A program made the position numbers and the translations under genes. DNA of 64,000 bases from an uncultured Dehalococcoidia bacterium (GTDB taxonomy: Bacteria; Chloroflexota; Dehalococcoidia; Bin125), in the NCBI GenBank assembly GCA_958295515.1, contig CATQGW010000002.1, positions 86,332 through 150,331 of the forward strand. The letters run 5' to 3'. The notes under the pieces are model-generated. The model had not been told where the DNA came from. It ran no database searches and saw only the letters and a list, made by a program, of their open reading frames with translations. Shown here piece after piece: positions 33,257 through 40,974 of the stretch. Position 1 is the stretch's first letter. Every line of letters begins with the position of its first letter.

Positions 33257-33859
33257 GTGACGAGCGAGCAGCGGATCATCTCCTTCGACCTCGACGGCGT
33301 GCTGGCTGCGCCGCCGCTGGGCTGGAATCCCACGCTCGACCGCAACGTGTCCCTCCAGCCCGGCGCAGGCGGCGCGGCGCGGCGCGGGCAGCGCGGCGGA
33401 CTGCTCGATTGGTCCCTGGCGCGCACCTGGTACAGCCTGCGCTATGCGGGACGCCCCGTGCGTCCCGGCGCGCTGGACGCGGTCCGCGCTGCCGCGCGAC
33501 GGTACTCCGTGATCGTGCTCACCGGGCGCAGCGAGCGCGGGCGGCGGCAAACCCAAGCCTGGCTCGACGCGCAGGGCTTCGGCGAGCACTTGGGCGAGCT
33601 GGTGATGAACGACGGGGCGCGCAGCTCAGCTCGACATAAGGAGCACGCGCTCTCCCAGCGCAATGTCGCGCTGCACATCGACGACGACGCAGCCACCGCC
33701 GCGCTGCTGGCGCGCTGCGGCATCGCCGTGGCGCTGCTCGACTGGCCGCGCAACCGCGGCCTCGCGTTTCCCGACGGCGTCACGCGCTACGCCGACATGC
33801 GCGAACTGGCGGCGGTGATCGCTGCGCTGGAGAACGGAGCAGCCAATGCCGGCGGCTGA
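33257..33859 (+). CDS. HAD superfamily hydrolase-like protein
   Basis: About 200 residues from the GTG at 33257. Motif I is FDLDGVL (Asp11, Asp13), motif II is VLTGRSERG, a possible motif III lysine is in HKEHAL and motif IV is HIDDDAATAAL. This is a complete HAD phosphatase set. It starts five bases after the SDR stop and overlaps the next gene by 14 bases, so it is part of the same operon. It resembles small phosphatases acting on lipid or sugar phosphates; substrate unknown. Confidence 0.68.
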   Translation: MTSEQRIISFDLDGVLAAPPLGWNPTLDRNVSLQPGAGGAARRGQRGGLLDWSLARTWYSLRYAGRPVRPGALDAVRAAARRYSVIVLTGRSERGRRQTQAWLDAQGFGEHLGELVMNDGARSSARHKEHALSQRNVALHIDDDAATAALLARCGIAVALLDWPRNRGLAFPDGVTRYADMRELAAVIAALENGAANAGG

Positions 33860-34211
33860 GCACGTCTTCGAGATTCACGCCCCCGCCGAACGCATCTGGC
33901 GCGCGCTGCGCGAGGAGGCCGACCAGGGCGTCGACGCCGGACACGTAGTCGTGCTGGTCGACGAGCGCCCCCGGCGGCTGGCGCTCGATGTGGCGATGGG
34001 CTGGGGGATGACCGTCCACTACGCCTACGAAGTGCGCCGCGCCGGCGGCGGCTCGGAGGTGACCGTCGCAATCACTCCGCGCGGCCTGCGCTGGGCGCTG
34101 AGTAACATTTTCATGCTCGGCCGCGGCGTCTCCCCCTTCGCGCTGGCCGCCGCCCAGGGGCTGGCCAACCTCAAGGACACGCTGGAGCGCGAGCAGGACG
34201 GCGCGGTTTGA
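33846..34211 (+). CDS. SRPBCC family (START-like) protein
   Basis: Protein of 121 residues. AEHVFEIHAPAERIWRAL is the usual opening strand-helix of polyketide-cyclase/START-like proteins, which enclose a hydrophobic ligand. The central part (MTVHYAYEVRRAGGGSEVTVAI) is beta-rich and the end is a long helix. It overlaps the HAD gene by 14 bases, closing an operon of oxoamine synthase, SDR, HAD and SRPBCC. A lipid-binding role would fit that context. Function not established. Confidence 0.7.
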   Translation: MPAAEHVFEIHAPAERIWRALREEADQGVDAGHVVVLVDERPRRLALDVAMGWGMTVHYAYEVRRAGGGSEVTVAITPRGLRWALSNIFMLGRGVSPFALAAAQGLANLKDTLEREQDGAV

Positions 34212-34238
34212 TGCATAGTGACAAGCACTCGCATCAAA
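34207..34238. terminator. 8-bp inverted repeat at the end of the SRPBCC gene
   Basis: TTTGATGC (34207-34214), 16 bases, GCATCAAA (34231-34238). It includes the stop codon of the SRPBCC gene. There is no T-run after it, so it is either a weak terminator or an operator for the next gene, whose likely -10 (TACGCT, 34252-34257) follows closely. Confidence 0.35.
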
Positions 34239-34285
34239 GACGCGCCGAATCTACGCTTTAGCCGGATATCGGGGAGGGTTTGCTC

Positions 34286-35611
34286 GTGAACAAGACTCGA
34301 GTGCGGGCAGCAGCGCTTGGCGCGCTGGCGCTGCTCTTGATCGTCGCCGCAATCGGCTGGAGCGCGCCCGCCGCCGCCCAGCAGGCGCCGCTGCGCGGCA
34401 CCATCTACGCCTGGACCGATGGAGAGCTGCGTCCCGTGCCGGATGCCGCCGTCTCCACCGGCCTCGCCCAGGTCCGCACCGACGCCGACGGACAGTTCCA
34501 GTTCGCCGCCGACGAGCGCAGCGGCCGCCTGTCGGCGATCAAGCCCGGCTTTGATGTCGTGCGCCGCGATGTCTACGGCGACCAGGTCGCGATCGTGCTG
34601 CGTGAGCTGGTCGTGCGCGCCGTCTTCATTCCCTTCGCGCGCTCACACGAATCGCCGGTGCAGGACTGGATCCGGGACCTCGTCCAGCGCGACCTGATCA
34701 ACGCCGTGGTGATCGACATCAAAGAGGAAGCCGGGCGCGTCAACCACTTCGCCGCGACCGCGGCGACCGACGCGATCAAGGCGACCATGCCGGACGACGG
34801 GATGGCCGAATTCCTCGCCGAGCTCGGCGAGATGGGCGTCTACCGGATCGGGCGGATCGTGACCTTCCTCGACAGTCACTACAGCGCCTGGCATCCGCAG
34901 CAGGCATTGCAGCACATCAACGGCTTCCGCTTCCGCGACGGCGCGGGGAACGGCTGGGCCAGCCCCTTCAGCCCCGCCGCCCGCCGCTACAACGTGGAAA
35001 TCGGCGTGGCCGCCGCCCGGCACGTCGATGAGGTGCAGTACGACTACGTCCGCCTGCCCTACGAGAGCGGGCTGGCGGAGCGCGCCATCCACGCCGCCAT
35101 GGGCCGCGAGGCCGCCATCAACACCTTCGCCGAAGAAGCCGCCGCAGCGCTGCACCTGGCCGGCGCGGCGCTCTCCTTCGATGTCTTCGGCATCATCTCC
35201 GTGTCCGACGACGACGAGGGCCTGGGACAGTCGCTGCGGTCGCTCTCGCAGCACCTCGACTACCTCTCGCCGATGCTCTACCCCAGCGGCTGGGCGGCCG
35301 GCTCCTTCGGCCTGCGCTACCCGGCCGCGCACCCCGGCCTGGTGATCCGCCACAGCATGGACGCCACGATGGCCCGCATCGCCGCCGAGTCGGATGTCGA
35401 GGTGCGCCCCTGGCTCCAGGACTTCTCCGACTACGCCGGACGCGGCGTCTTCTACAGCGCGAGGCATGTCCAGGACCAGATCGTGGAGGCCGCCGAGCGC
35501 GGCGGCTACGGCTTCATGCTCTGGGACACCACGCTCGAATACCAGCTGGCCGCGCTGGAACTCGCCGATGACCTGGTCTGGTCGCCGCGCTGGGCCGCCC
35601 ACCTCAACTAG
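34286..35611 (+). CDS. secreted putative glycoside hydrolase (DUF4015 family)
   Basis: About 441 residues from the GTG at 34286, which has GGGGAGGG eight bases upstream. Residues 1-32 are a signal peptide (LGALALLLIVAAIGWSA...AAAQQ). A carboxypeptidase-regulatory-like beta domain (LRGTIYAWTDGELRPVPDA, residues about 35-105) comes next. The DUF4015 barrel follows: RAVFIPFARSHES, VVIDIKEEAGRVN, VDEVQYDYVRLPY, LSFDVFGIIS and YLSPMLYPSGW. Members are predicted polysaccharide hydrolases of the GH13-like barrel group. Probably acts outside the cell on polysaccharide; substrate unknown. Confidence 0.85.
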   Translation: MNKTRVRAAALGALALLLIVAAIGWSAPAAAQQAPLRGTIYAWTDGELRPVPDAAVSTGLAQVRTDADGQFQFAADERSGRLSAIKPGFDVVRRDVYGDQVAIVLRELVVRAVFIPFARSHESPVQDWIRDLVQRDLINAVVIDIKEEAGRVNHFAATAATDAIKATMPDDGMAEFLAELGEMGVYRIGRIVTFLDSHYSAWHPQQALQHINGFRFRDGAGNGWASPFSPAARRYNVEIGVAAARHVDEVQYDYVRLPYESGLAERAIHAAMGREAAINTFAEEAAAALHLAGAALSFDVFGIISVSDDDEGLGQSLRSLSQHLDYLSPMLYPSGWAAGSFGLRYPAAHPGLVIRHSMDATMARIAAESDVEVRPWLQDFSDYAGRGVFYSARHVQDQIVEAAERGGYGFMLWDTTLEYQLAALELADDLVWSPRWAAHLN

Positions 35612-35702
35612 AGACTCACGCACAGCCCAAGAACCGACCACACCGACCTCCATCGCCAGATCGGAAACAACGAAACGCAGCGAAGCCGTCAACCGATACG
35701 CC

Positions 35703-36491
35703 CTAAAAGACGCTGCTGCCCCAGCCGGACTCCACGAGGAAGCTGTTCAACTGCATGTTGAACTGCACCGGGCGCTCGAAGTAGACCGAATGCCCGGTAT
35801 CGGGCACTTCAAAGAATGCGGAGCCGGGCACATGCGCCTGTGCGGCGCGGAGCACCGCCGGCGGCACAATCGGATCGTTGCCGCCCACCACCCAGAGCAG
35901 CGGCATCTTGAGCGCCGCGACCGCGCCGGGATCGGGCGCGAGCTCGGCCAGCACATCGGTCAGGTTGGCGGCGACCGGCGGGTTCAGCGCCATAATCTCG
36001 TCGAAGAGGAAGGCCAGCGCCGGATCGCGCTCGCGCAGGTTCGGGTGGTAGGCGAGCTTGGCCAGCCCCTCGTCGCGCAGCCGCGACCGCGCCGCGCCGG
36101 TGATCGGGGGAATCTTGTCCGTCGTCAGCCCCCCGACCGTGCCGCCCATCACCAGCGCCGAGACCCGCTCGGGATGTTGAAGCGCGGCGCCCAAACAGGT
36201 CCAGCCGCCCATCGACTGCGCCACCAGCGCCGCCTGCTCGATCTCCAGCTCGTCGAGCAGCGCAACGAGATCATCGACAAACGCCGCCGCTCCGGAACCG
36301 TCCTCCTGCGCAACGCTGCGGCCCCAGCCGCGATGATCGAACGCGACGCACCGATAGGCCTCGGCGAAGATCGGCACTTGCTGCCACCAGGAGAGATGAT
36401 TGCCGCCCGCGCCGTGAGCGAAGACGATCGCCGGACCGGCGCCGGCAGTTTCGTAGTACAGATCGCAGCCTGGTCGGGAAAGAATCGCCAT
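35703..36491 (-). CDS. alpha/beta hydrolase (serine hydrolase)
   Basis: Protein of 262 residues from the ATG at 36491, which has AAAGG upstream. HGAGGNHLSWW is the oxyanion region, Ser93 the nucleophile in AQSMGGW, Asp206 the acid in GGNDPIV and His234 the base in DTGHSVYFE. It therefore belongs to the serine-triad branch, unlike the two Asp-type hydrolases at the window start. It resembles 3-oxoadipate enol-lactonase and non-haem haloperoxidase relatives; the true substrate is unknown. It is divergent from the degenerate SDR gene. Confidence 0.85.
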   Translation of the reverse strand: MAILSRPGCDLYYETAGAGPAIVFAHGAGGNHLSWWQQVPIFAEAYRCVAFDHRGWGRSVAQEDGSGAAAFVDDLVALLDELEIEQAALVAQSMGGWTCLGAALQHPERVSALVMGGTVGGLTTDKIPPITGAARSRLRDEGLAKLAYHPNLRERDPALAFLFDEIMALNPPVAANLTDVLAELAPDPGAVAALKMPLLWVVGGNDPIVPPAVLRAAQAHVPGSAFFEVPDTGHSVYFERPVQFNMQLNSFLVESGWGSSVF

Positions 36492-36604
36492 CCATGCGCC
36501 TTTCGTCGCGCGCTTGATTACGCGCAGATCGCCTTCTCTACAATCTAGCGCAACCCTGCCGCCGCCCGGCCAATGGGCTGCGCGGCGGCTCGCCGACGCC
36601 GCGA

Positions 36605-36610
36605 TACCCT
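36605..36610 (+). promoter_or_regulatory. -10 box TACCCT of a leaderless gene
   Basis: TACCCT, six bases (CACCGC), ATG at 36617. No ribosome site is available, so translation must start at or near the mRNA 5' end. Confidence 0.5.
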
Positions 36611-36616
36611 CACCGC

Positions 36617-37570
36617 ATGCGGATCGTGCTGACCGGCGCGGAGCAGTCTCCGGGCCGCCAAATCCTCGCCGAACTGCGACGCCAGGATGTCGAAGTGCGG
36701 GTGCTCGTCGAACCGGGCGTCGAGCCCGACGACGACCGCGCGGAGGCGCACGCGGTCGATCTGCAGGACGCCGCCGCGCTGAGCGAAGCGCTGGACGGCG
36801 CAACCCACGTGGTCCACGCCTACGCGCTGACCGAGCCCGGGCGTTCGGCCGCCGACTACGACGCCGCCAATATCGACAGTACGACCGCGCTGCTCGACGC
36901 CTGCAAGAAGGTCGCGGTGAGCGGCTTCATGCTGGTCTCGACGACCGAAATCTACGGCGGTGAGCTGCCGCCCTGGCCGGTGCCGGAGAGTTGGACGCCG
37001 CATCCCAGCGGCGCGCTGCTGCAGAGCCGCGCGACGGCGGAGCAGGCGGCGCGCACCTATCGGCGCAGCGTGCCGATCGCCCTGCTGCGCGCCGCGCCCT
37101 GCCTCGCCGCCGAGCACGGCCTGCTGCGGCGCGTCGTGGGACATTTCGTCTCGCACCCCCGCGCCGGACTGGTCGCCGGCGGGCGCACGCCGATCTCGGT
37201 GATCGCAGCGGCTGACCTGGCGCGCGCAGTCTGGGCGCTGCTGCCGAGCTTCGATCAGGCCGCCGATCAGGTCTTTCACGCCGCCGGCGCGCACACCACT
37301 TGGCGCGAGTTGGCCGAGCAGGGCTGCCGTCTGCGCAGCGTCGAGCCGCGCTTCTGGACCGCACCCTGGCCGCTGGCGCGGGCGCTCGACGCCGCCTCGC
37401 TCTCGAACTGGGCGCTGCCCGCCCCGGAGGGCGTCGATGCCTACGTGGAGTTGATCGGCCGGCCGCATCTGATCGACGACAGCAAGGTGCGGATCAGGAC
37501 GGGCTATTCGCCGGTGCTCAATCTGCGCGGCGCGCTGGCGCAGGCGCTCAATCCCGAAGTCGGGCGTTAG
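36617..37570 (+). CDS. SDR/epimerase-fold protein lacking the catalytic Tyr-x3-Lys
   Basis: Protein of 317 residues with an extended-SDR layout: MRIVLTGAEQSPGRQILAEL, DLQDAAALSEALDGATHVVH and LVSTTEIYGG. The glycine-rich loop is GAEQSPG rather than G-x-x-G-x-x-G. Where relatives have Y-x-x-x-K there is SGALLQSRATAEQ (131-143), with neither Tyr nor Lys in place. It may bind a nucleotide without oxidoreduction, like NmrA-type regulators, or be catalytically altered. The stop overlaps the end of the convergent malic enzyme gene. Function unknown. Confidence 0.75.
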   Translation: MRIVLTGAEQSPGRQILAELRRQDVEVRVLVEPGVEPDDDRAEAHAVDLQDAAALSEALDGATHVVHAYALTEPGRSAADYDAANIDSTTALLDACKKVAVSGFMLVSTTEIYGGELPPWPVPESWTPHPSGALLQSRATAEQAARTYRRSVPIALLRAAPCLAAEHGLLRRVVGHFVSHPRAGLVAGGRTPISVIAAADLARAVWALLPSFDQAADQVFHAAGAHTTWRELAEQGCRLRSVEPRFWTAPWPLARALDAASLSNWALPAPEGVDAYVELIGRPHLIDDSKVRIRTGYSPVLNLRGALAQALNPEVGR

Positions 37571-38724
37571 CCGACCGAGCGCACCGCGTCCGCCACGGCG
37601 TAGGCCAGGCCTTCCTCGAAGATGCTCGGCACGATCCGATCCGGACTCGGGTCCTCGACAAAGTCCGCGATGGCCTGCGCCGCCGCGACCTTGTGCGCGT
37701 CCTCGACATTCGGAATCGCGCCGTCCAGCAGGCCGCGGAAGAGGCCGGGAAAGCCCAGCGCATTGTTGATCTGGTTGGGAAAATCGGAGCGCCCGGTGGC
37801 GATGATCGCCGCCCCGGCCTCCGCCGCCTCGTCGGGCATGATCTCCGGCGTCGGGTTGGCCATCGCGAAAACCATCGAGCCGTCGTTCATCGAGGCCACA
37901 TCGGAGACCGTCACCAGCCCCGGGCCGGCCAGCCCGAGGAAGAGGTCCGCCCCGCGCATCACCTGTGAAGTCTGCGGGATGCTCCCGTCGGCATTGTTGT
38001 GGTGCTCGCTCCAGCCCGCCGCCTCGCGCTTCCAGGGGTTGAGGTCCTCGCGATCCACGGTCAGCAGACCCTTGGAGTCGATCAGCGAGATGTCCTCGCA
38101 GCCCATGTCGCGCAGGATCTTTGAGCAGGCGATGCCGCTCGCGCCGGCGCCGAGCACGACGGTGCGGATGTCCTTGAAATCGCGGTTGGTCAGCCGCAGC
38201 GCGTTGATCACGCCCGCCAGCGCAACCACCGCGGTGCCGTGCTGATCGTCGTGCATCACCGGGATCGAGAGCGACTCGTGCAGCCTCTGCTCGATCTCGA
38301 AACAGCGCGGCGCGGAGATGTCCTCAAGGTTGATCCCGCCCAGCGAGGGGGCGATCGCTTCCACCGCGGCGACGATCTCATCCACCCCGCGCACCGAGAG
38401 CGCGATCGGAATCGCGTCCACCCCCGCGAACTCGCGGAAGAGCACGCATTTGCCCTCCATCACCGGCAGCGCCGCCTGCGGGCCGATGTCGCCCAGCCCG
38501 AGCACCGCGCTGCCGTCGGTCACCACCGCCACCAGATTGCCCACCCCGGTCAGCTCGCGCGCCAGCGCCGGATCGCGCGCGATCTCGAGGCACGGCGCCG
38601 CCACCCCGGGCGTGTAGACGATGCTCAGATCGTCGTGATTTTCGACCGTGACTTTGGAGGCGTAATCCACCTTGCCGCGCCACTGTCGATGGGCCTCGAT
38701 CGCTTCCTGATCCACGCTGCTCAT
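37567..38724 (-). CDS. malic enzyme, NAD(P)-dependent
   Basis: Oxidatively decarboxylates malate to pyruvate, feeding the pyruvate dehydrogenase encoded nearby. It is 385 residues, the short bacterial type without the phosphotransacetylase tail of MaeB. Signature blocks are SIVYTPGVAAPC, KCVLFREFAGVDAIPI, VMHDDQHGTAVVALAG and the nucleotide motif VLGAGASGIACSKIL. The end, DFPNQINNALGFPGLFRGLL, is typical. AGGAGCGAG supplies a strong ribosome site. Cofactor preference cannot be judged with confidence. Confidence 0.93.
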   Translation of the reverse strand: MSSVDQEAIEAHRQWRGKVDYASKVTVENHDDLSIVYTPGVAAPCLEIARDPALARELTGVGNLVAVVTDGSAVLGLGDIGPQAALPVMEGKCVLFREFAGVDAIPIALSVRGVDEIVAAVEAIAPSLGGINLEDISAPRCFEIEQRLHESLSIPVMHDDQHGTAVVALAGVINALRLTNRDFKDIRTVVLGAGASGIACSKILRDMGCEDISLIDSKGLLTVDREDLNPWKREAAGWSEHHNNADGSIPQTSQVMRGADLFLGLAGPGLVTVSDVASMNDGSMVFAMANPTPEIMPDEAAEAGAAIIATGRSDFPNQINNALGFPGLFRGLLDGAIPNVEDAHKVAAAQAIADFVEDPSPDRIVPSIFEEGLAYAVADAVRSVG

Positions 38725-38831
38725 GATCTATCTCGCTCCTGGGAACGGCGGGGCTACCCGGTCGGTTTTCGCCGTGCGCTACAGACTACCCGCGAACGCC
38801 CGCTCAATCACCTTACGGCGTTACCCGCGCG

Positions 38832-39194
38832 TCAGAGCAGCGCGCCTTCGAGGATGCCGCGGTGCGCGCGCAGCACAATCTTGCCCTCTTCGCGCCGCTC
38901 CACAATCAGCGGTTTGCGGCAGTGCTCGCAGGGCGTCGTCTCCTTGCGGCGCAGCATGCCGGCCGGCGGCAGGCGGGCGATCGTCGGTTCTTTGCAGTAC
39001 GGGCAGGTCACCGCCCAGCGCTTGCAGGCGCGGATGCGCAGCCGGTCTTCCGGCTTGTTCCCGCGCGAGACGACGATGTCATGCTCGCAGCTCGTGCAGT
39101 GGGTGACCACGCGCCGAGTGCGCCCCTCAGCGGGCGGCACGCCGACCTCCAGCGGTTGTTCGCACTGCGGGCAGCGGATGCGCGAGGTCGGCAT
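38832..39194 (-). CDS. zinc-ribbon protein with several CxxC pairs
   Basis: Protein of 120 residues with four C-x-x-C pairs: CPQC near the N-terminus, CTSC, CPYC in the middle and CEHC near the end. That makes two zinc ribbons in tandem. Intervening segments are basic (VEVGVPPAEGRTRR-like and KPEDRLRIRACKRW). I do not recognise the family. It is divergent from the gene at 39243, and both have leaderless-type promoters that share the same 48-base gap. Could be a nucleic-acid-binding or chaperone-type protein. Confidence 0.65.
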   Translation of the reverse strand: MPTSRIRCPQCEQPLEVGVPPAEGRTRRVVTHCTSCEHDIVVSRGNKPEDRLRIRACKRWAVTCPYCKEPTIARLPPAGMLRRKETTPCEHCRKPLIVERREEGKIVLRAHRGILEGALL

Positions 39195-39200
39195 ATCCCC

Positions 39201-39206
39201 ATCCTA
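39201..39206 (-). promoter_or_regulatory. -10 box TAGGAT of a leaderless gene
   Basis: On the minus strand TAGGAT, six bases (GGGGAT) and the ATG at 39194. It lies back to back with TACGAT of the divergent gene. Confidence 0.5.
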
Positions 39207-39230
39207 CCGAGCGCAGCCTGGCTATGGCGG

Positions 39231-39236
39231 TACGAT
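39231..39236 (+). promoter_or_regulatory. -10 box TACGAT of a leaderless gene
   Basis: TACGAT, six bases (GCTGGC), ATG at 39243. The two divergent -10 boxes are about 25 bases apart, so their -35 regions overlap the opposite promoter. Confidence 0.5.
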
Positions 39237-39242
39237 GCTGGC

Positions 39243-40094
39243 ATGAGCCGCTTGCCACCGGAAGCGCGCGGTACGCGCGAGTTCTCCAGCCCCGAGATTC
39301 GGGTGCGCAGCGAGCAGAACCCGCCCTTTCGGATCAATCAACGCCTGCGCCTGCCCAACGAGCGCCGCCGCCGCTTCTCCGCCGGCCGCGTCGCCCGCCT
39401 GCTGATCCCCTGGCTGGTGCTGGCCGGCGTCGGCGTCGGCGTCTATTTCGGCGTCTCCTATCTGCTGCGCAACGACGACGAGGCGGCAGCGCCCGTCGCG
39501 CAGACGGCCGCACAGACCGAGGCGGTTGAGCCGGCCGCCGAGCCGCAGACCGCAGCCGCCGCGCCACAGCAAGCGGCGCCCGAGCCGCAGGCCACGGCGC
39601 AGCAAACCGCGTCCGAAACGGCGACCGCCGCGCCGGCCGAACAGTCCTCGCCGCCCGCCGAAACCGCGAGCGAACCCGCGCTGCATCCGGCGCAGGCCGA
39701 GCCGACGATCGCGGCGGAGGCGGTCACCCCGGCCTCCGTGGGCGGCGCGCCGCTGGTCGGCGAGCGGATGACCGCCGAAGCGCTGCCGGCCGGCATCCCG
39801 CGGCAACTGGCCGACGACACGCCCTACGACCCCGCCGACGCAACCGCGGCGTTCTCCAACATCTGGCCGACGGGCACCACATTGCGGCTCACGCGGCTGC
39901 CGGGCGCGCCGCTGCTCAACGAGGACCAGGCCGCGCAGGTCGTGGGCGCCGAAACGCTGGTCGTGGTGCGCGGCTCAGAGACCTCCAACACCGACATCCA
40001 GCTCAGCGCCGCCGCATTCGAGCAACTGGGCTTCTACCAAACGGAGCGGATCATCGCCGTCCGCGCCGAAGTCGTCGCCCCACCGCCCGGCTGA
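39243..40094 (+). CDS. membrane-anchored protein with Ala/Pro/Gln-rich linker, possible double-psi barrel end
   Basis: About 283 residues. A basic N-terminus leads to one membrane helix (LLIPWLVLAGVGVGVYFGVS, about 59-79). A long low-complexity linker rich in Ala, Glu, Gln and Thr spans about 85-165. The C-terminal domain (TGTTLRLTRLPGAPLL, LQLSAAAFEQLG-like, ERIIAVRAEV) resembles the RlpA-type double-psi beta barrel, but without clear catalytic residues. The linker gives large shadow frames on the other strand. Probably a periplasm- or surface-exposed envelope protein; function unknown. Confidence 0.65.
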   Translation: MSRLPPEARGTREFSSPEIRVRSEQNPPFRINQRLRLPNERRRRFSAGRVARLLIPWLVLAGVGVGVYFGVSYLLRNDDEAAAPVAQTAAQTEAVEPAAEPQTAAAAPQQAAPEPQATAQQTASETATAAPAEQSSPPAETASEPALHPAQAEPTIAAEAVTPASVGGAPLVGERMTAEALPAGIPRQLADDTPYDPADATAAFSNIWPTGTTLRLTRLPGAPLLNEDQAAQVVGAETLVVVRGSETSNTDIQLSAAAFEQLGFYQTERIIAVRAEVVAPPPG

Positions 40095-40154
40095 TATTCC
40101 CGCCTACCTCCGTCATTCCCGCCTCACCTCTTCGTCACTCCCGCCCCACTTCTT

Positions 40155-40187
40155 CGTCATTCCCGCCCCCGAGCGGGAATCTCACCG
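40155..40187. repeat. REP palindrome overlapping a gene end
   Basis: CGTCATTCCCGC, loop CCCCGA, GCGGGAATCTCACCG. The stop codon of the small zinc-ribbon gene (40182-40184, minus strand) lies in the terminal part of this element. Half copies CCGTCATTCCCGCC precede it from about 40112. Confidence 0.75.
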
Positions 40188-40388
40188 ACGCCGCCGACGC
40201 CCGAACGGCATCCGCAACTCTTCCCCGTAGTTGAGGAAATCCTTCTCCTCGCCGCACTTGGCGCAGACGCCGTGCGAGACCTGCGCGTCGGGGCGGTCGA
40301 TTTGCCAATGATGCTGGCAGCCCTCGGGCTCGGCAGGCTCCGCCTCCTTGCTCGAGCGGGCGCGCTGGCTCGACTTCCGTTCCGCCAC
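40182..40388 (-). CDS. small zinc-binding protein
   Basis: About 68 residues from the GTG at 40388, which has GAGGTG upstream; an upstream TTG at 40421 is less likely. A basic, acidic-patched start (AERKSSQRARSSKEAE) is followed by CQHHWQIDRPDAQVSHGVC and AKCGEEKDFLNYGEELRM, where Cys, His, Cys and Cys make a single zinc finger. This pattern is common in short bacterial proteins of unknown role. The last residues RRRRR are encoded by repeat-derived sequence at the edge of a REP palindrome. Confidence 0.6.
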   Translation of the reverse strand: MAERKSSQRARSSKEAEPAEPEGCQHHWQIDRPDAQVSHGVCAKCGEEKDFLNYGEELRMPFGRRRRR

Positions 40389-40483
40389 GAAATCACCTCT
40401 TCGCCGCAACAATTCACGCAAAGCGTAGCGTAAAGCGAAATGTTATTGCAATAGGGGCAAACGCAGCGCGGCGCTCAGCGGAA

Positions 40484-40921
40484 TTAGGCCTCGATACGCT
40501 CGTACAGCGTGTGGTATTTCTCGCCCCCCGCGATCGCCTGGCGGATGTCCTCACGGTCCAGCTCGAAGAGCCGCCGCAGTGCCGCGCGCGCGTCGTCGCT
40601 CGCGGTCTGGTCCCCGGCGCAGCGATCGAGGATGCGCTCGAAGAGGCCGGCAGTGACGAATGAGTCGACCCGCCCCGCCCAGGGAAAGAAGACGAACGAT
40701 TCCGGATCGCCGAAGCCGGGCCGCAACTTGCGCAGCTGGCGGACGCGATCCTGCGGCGAACGCACCGGTTCCACCACCCGCACATAGGGTCCCGCCGACT
40801 CGTTGCTGCGGCCATCGACCAGCAGCCGTTCCGAGAGCCAGCCGAAGCCGATCACCACGACATCCGCCTCGCGCAGCGCGCGCAGCGTCTCCTCCAGATC
40901 GAACCCTTCGTTGTCGGCCAT
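40484..40921 (-). CDS. hypothetical protein
   Basis: Protein of 145 residues starting MADNEGFDLEETLRAL at the ATG at 40921; the frame reaches 40987 but that extension lies in the divergent promoter. DVVVIGFGWLSERLLVDGRS suggests a buried strand-turn-strand, and the rest is helical and charged. No membrane segment or metal motif. TATACT six bases before the ATG predicts a leaderless message. It is divergent from the diiron protein and shares its promoter gap. Function unknown. Confidence 0.65.
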   Translation of the reverse strand: MADNEGFDLEETLRALREADVVVIGFGWLSERLLVDGRSNESAGPYVRVVEPVRSPQDRVRQLRKLRPGFGDPESFVFFPWAGRVDSFVTAGLFERILDRCAGDQTASDDARAALRRLFELDREDIRQAIAGGEKYHTLYERIEA

Positions 40922-40927
40922 GGCGGC

Positions 40928-40933
40928 AGTATA
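40928..40933 (-). promoter_or_regulatory. -10 box TATACT of a leaderless gene
   Basis: On the minus strand TATACT, six bases (GCCGCC) and the ATG at 40921. It is the closest to the sigma-70 consensus among the leaderless promoters in this window. A TATAGT box on the plus strand (40950-40955) probably serves the divergent diiron gene. Confidence 0.6.
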
Positions 40934-40974
40934 CGACGGGATGGGCGGATATAGTGCGGAGCGGAGGAGGCGCG

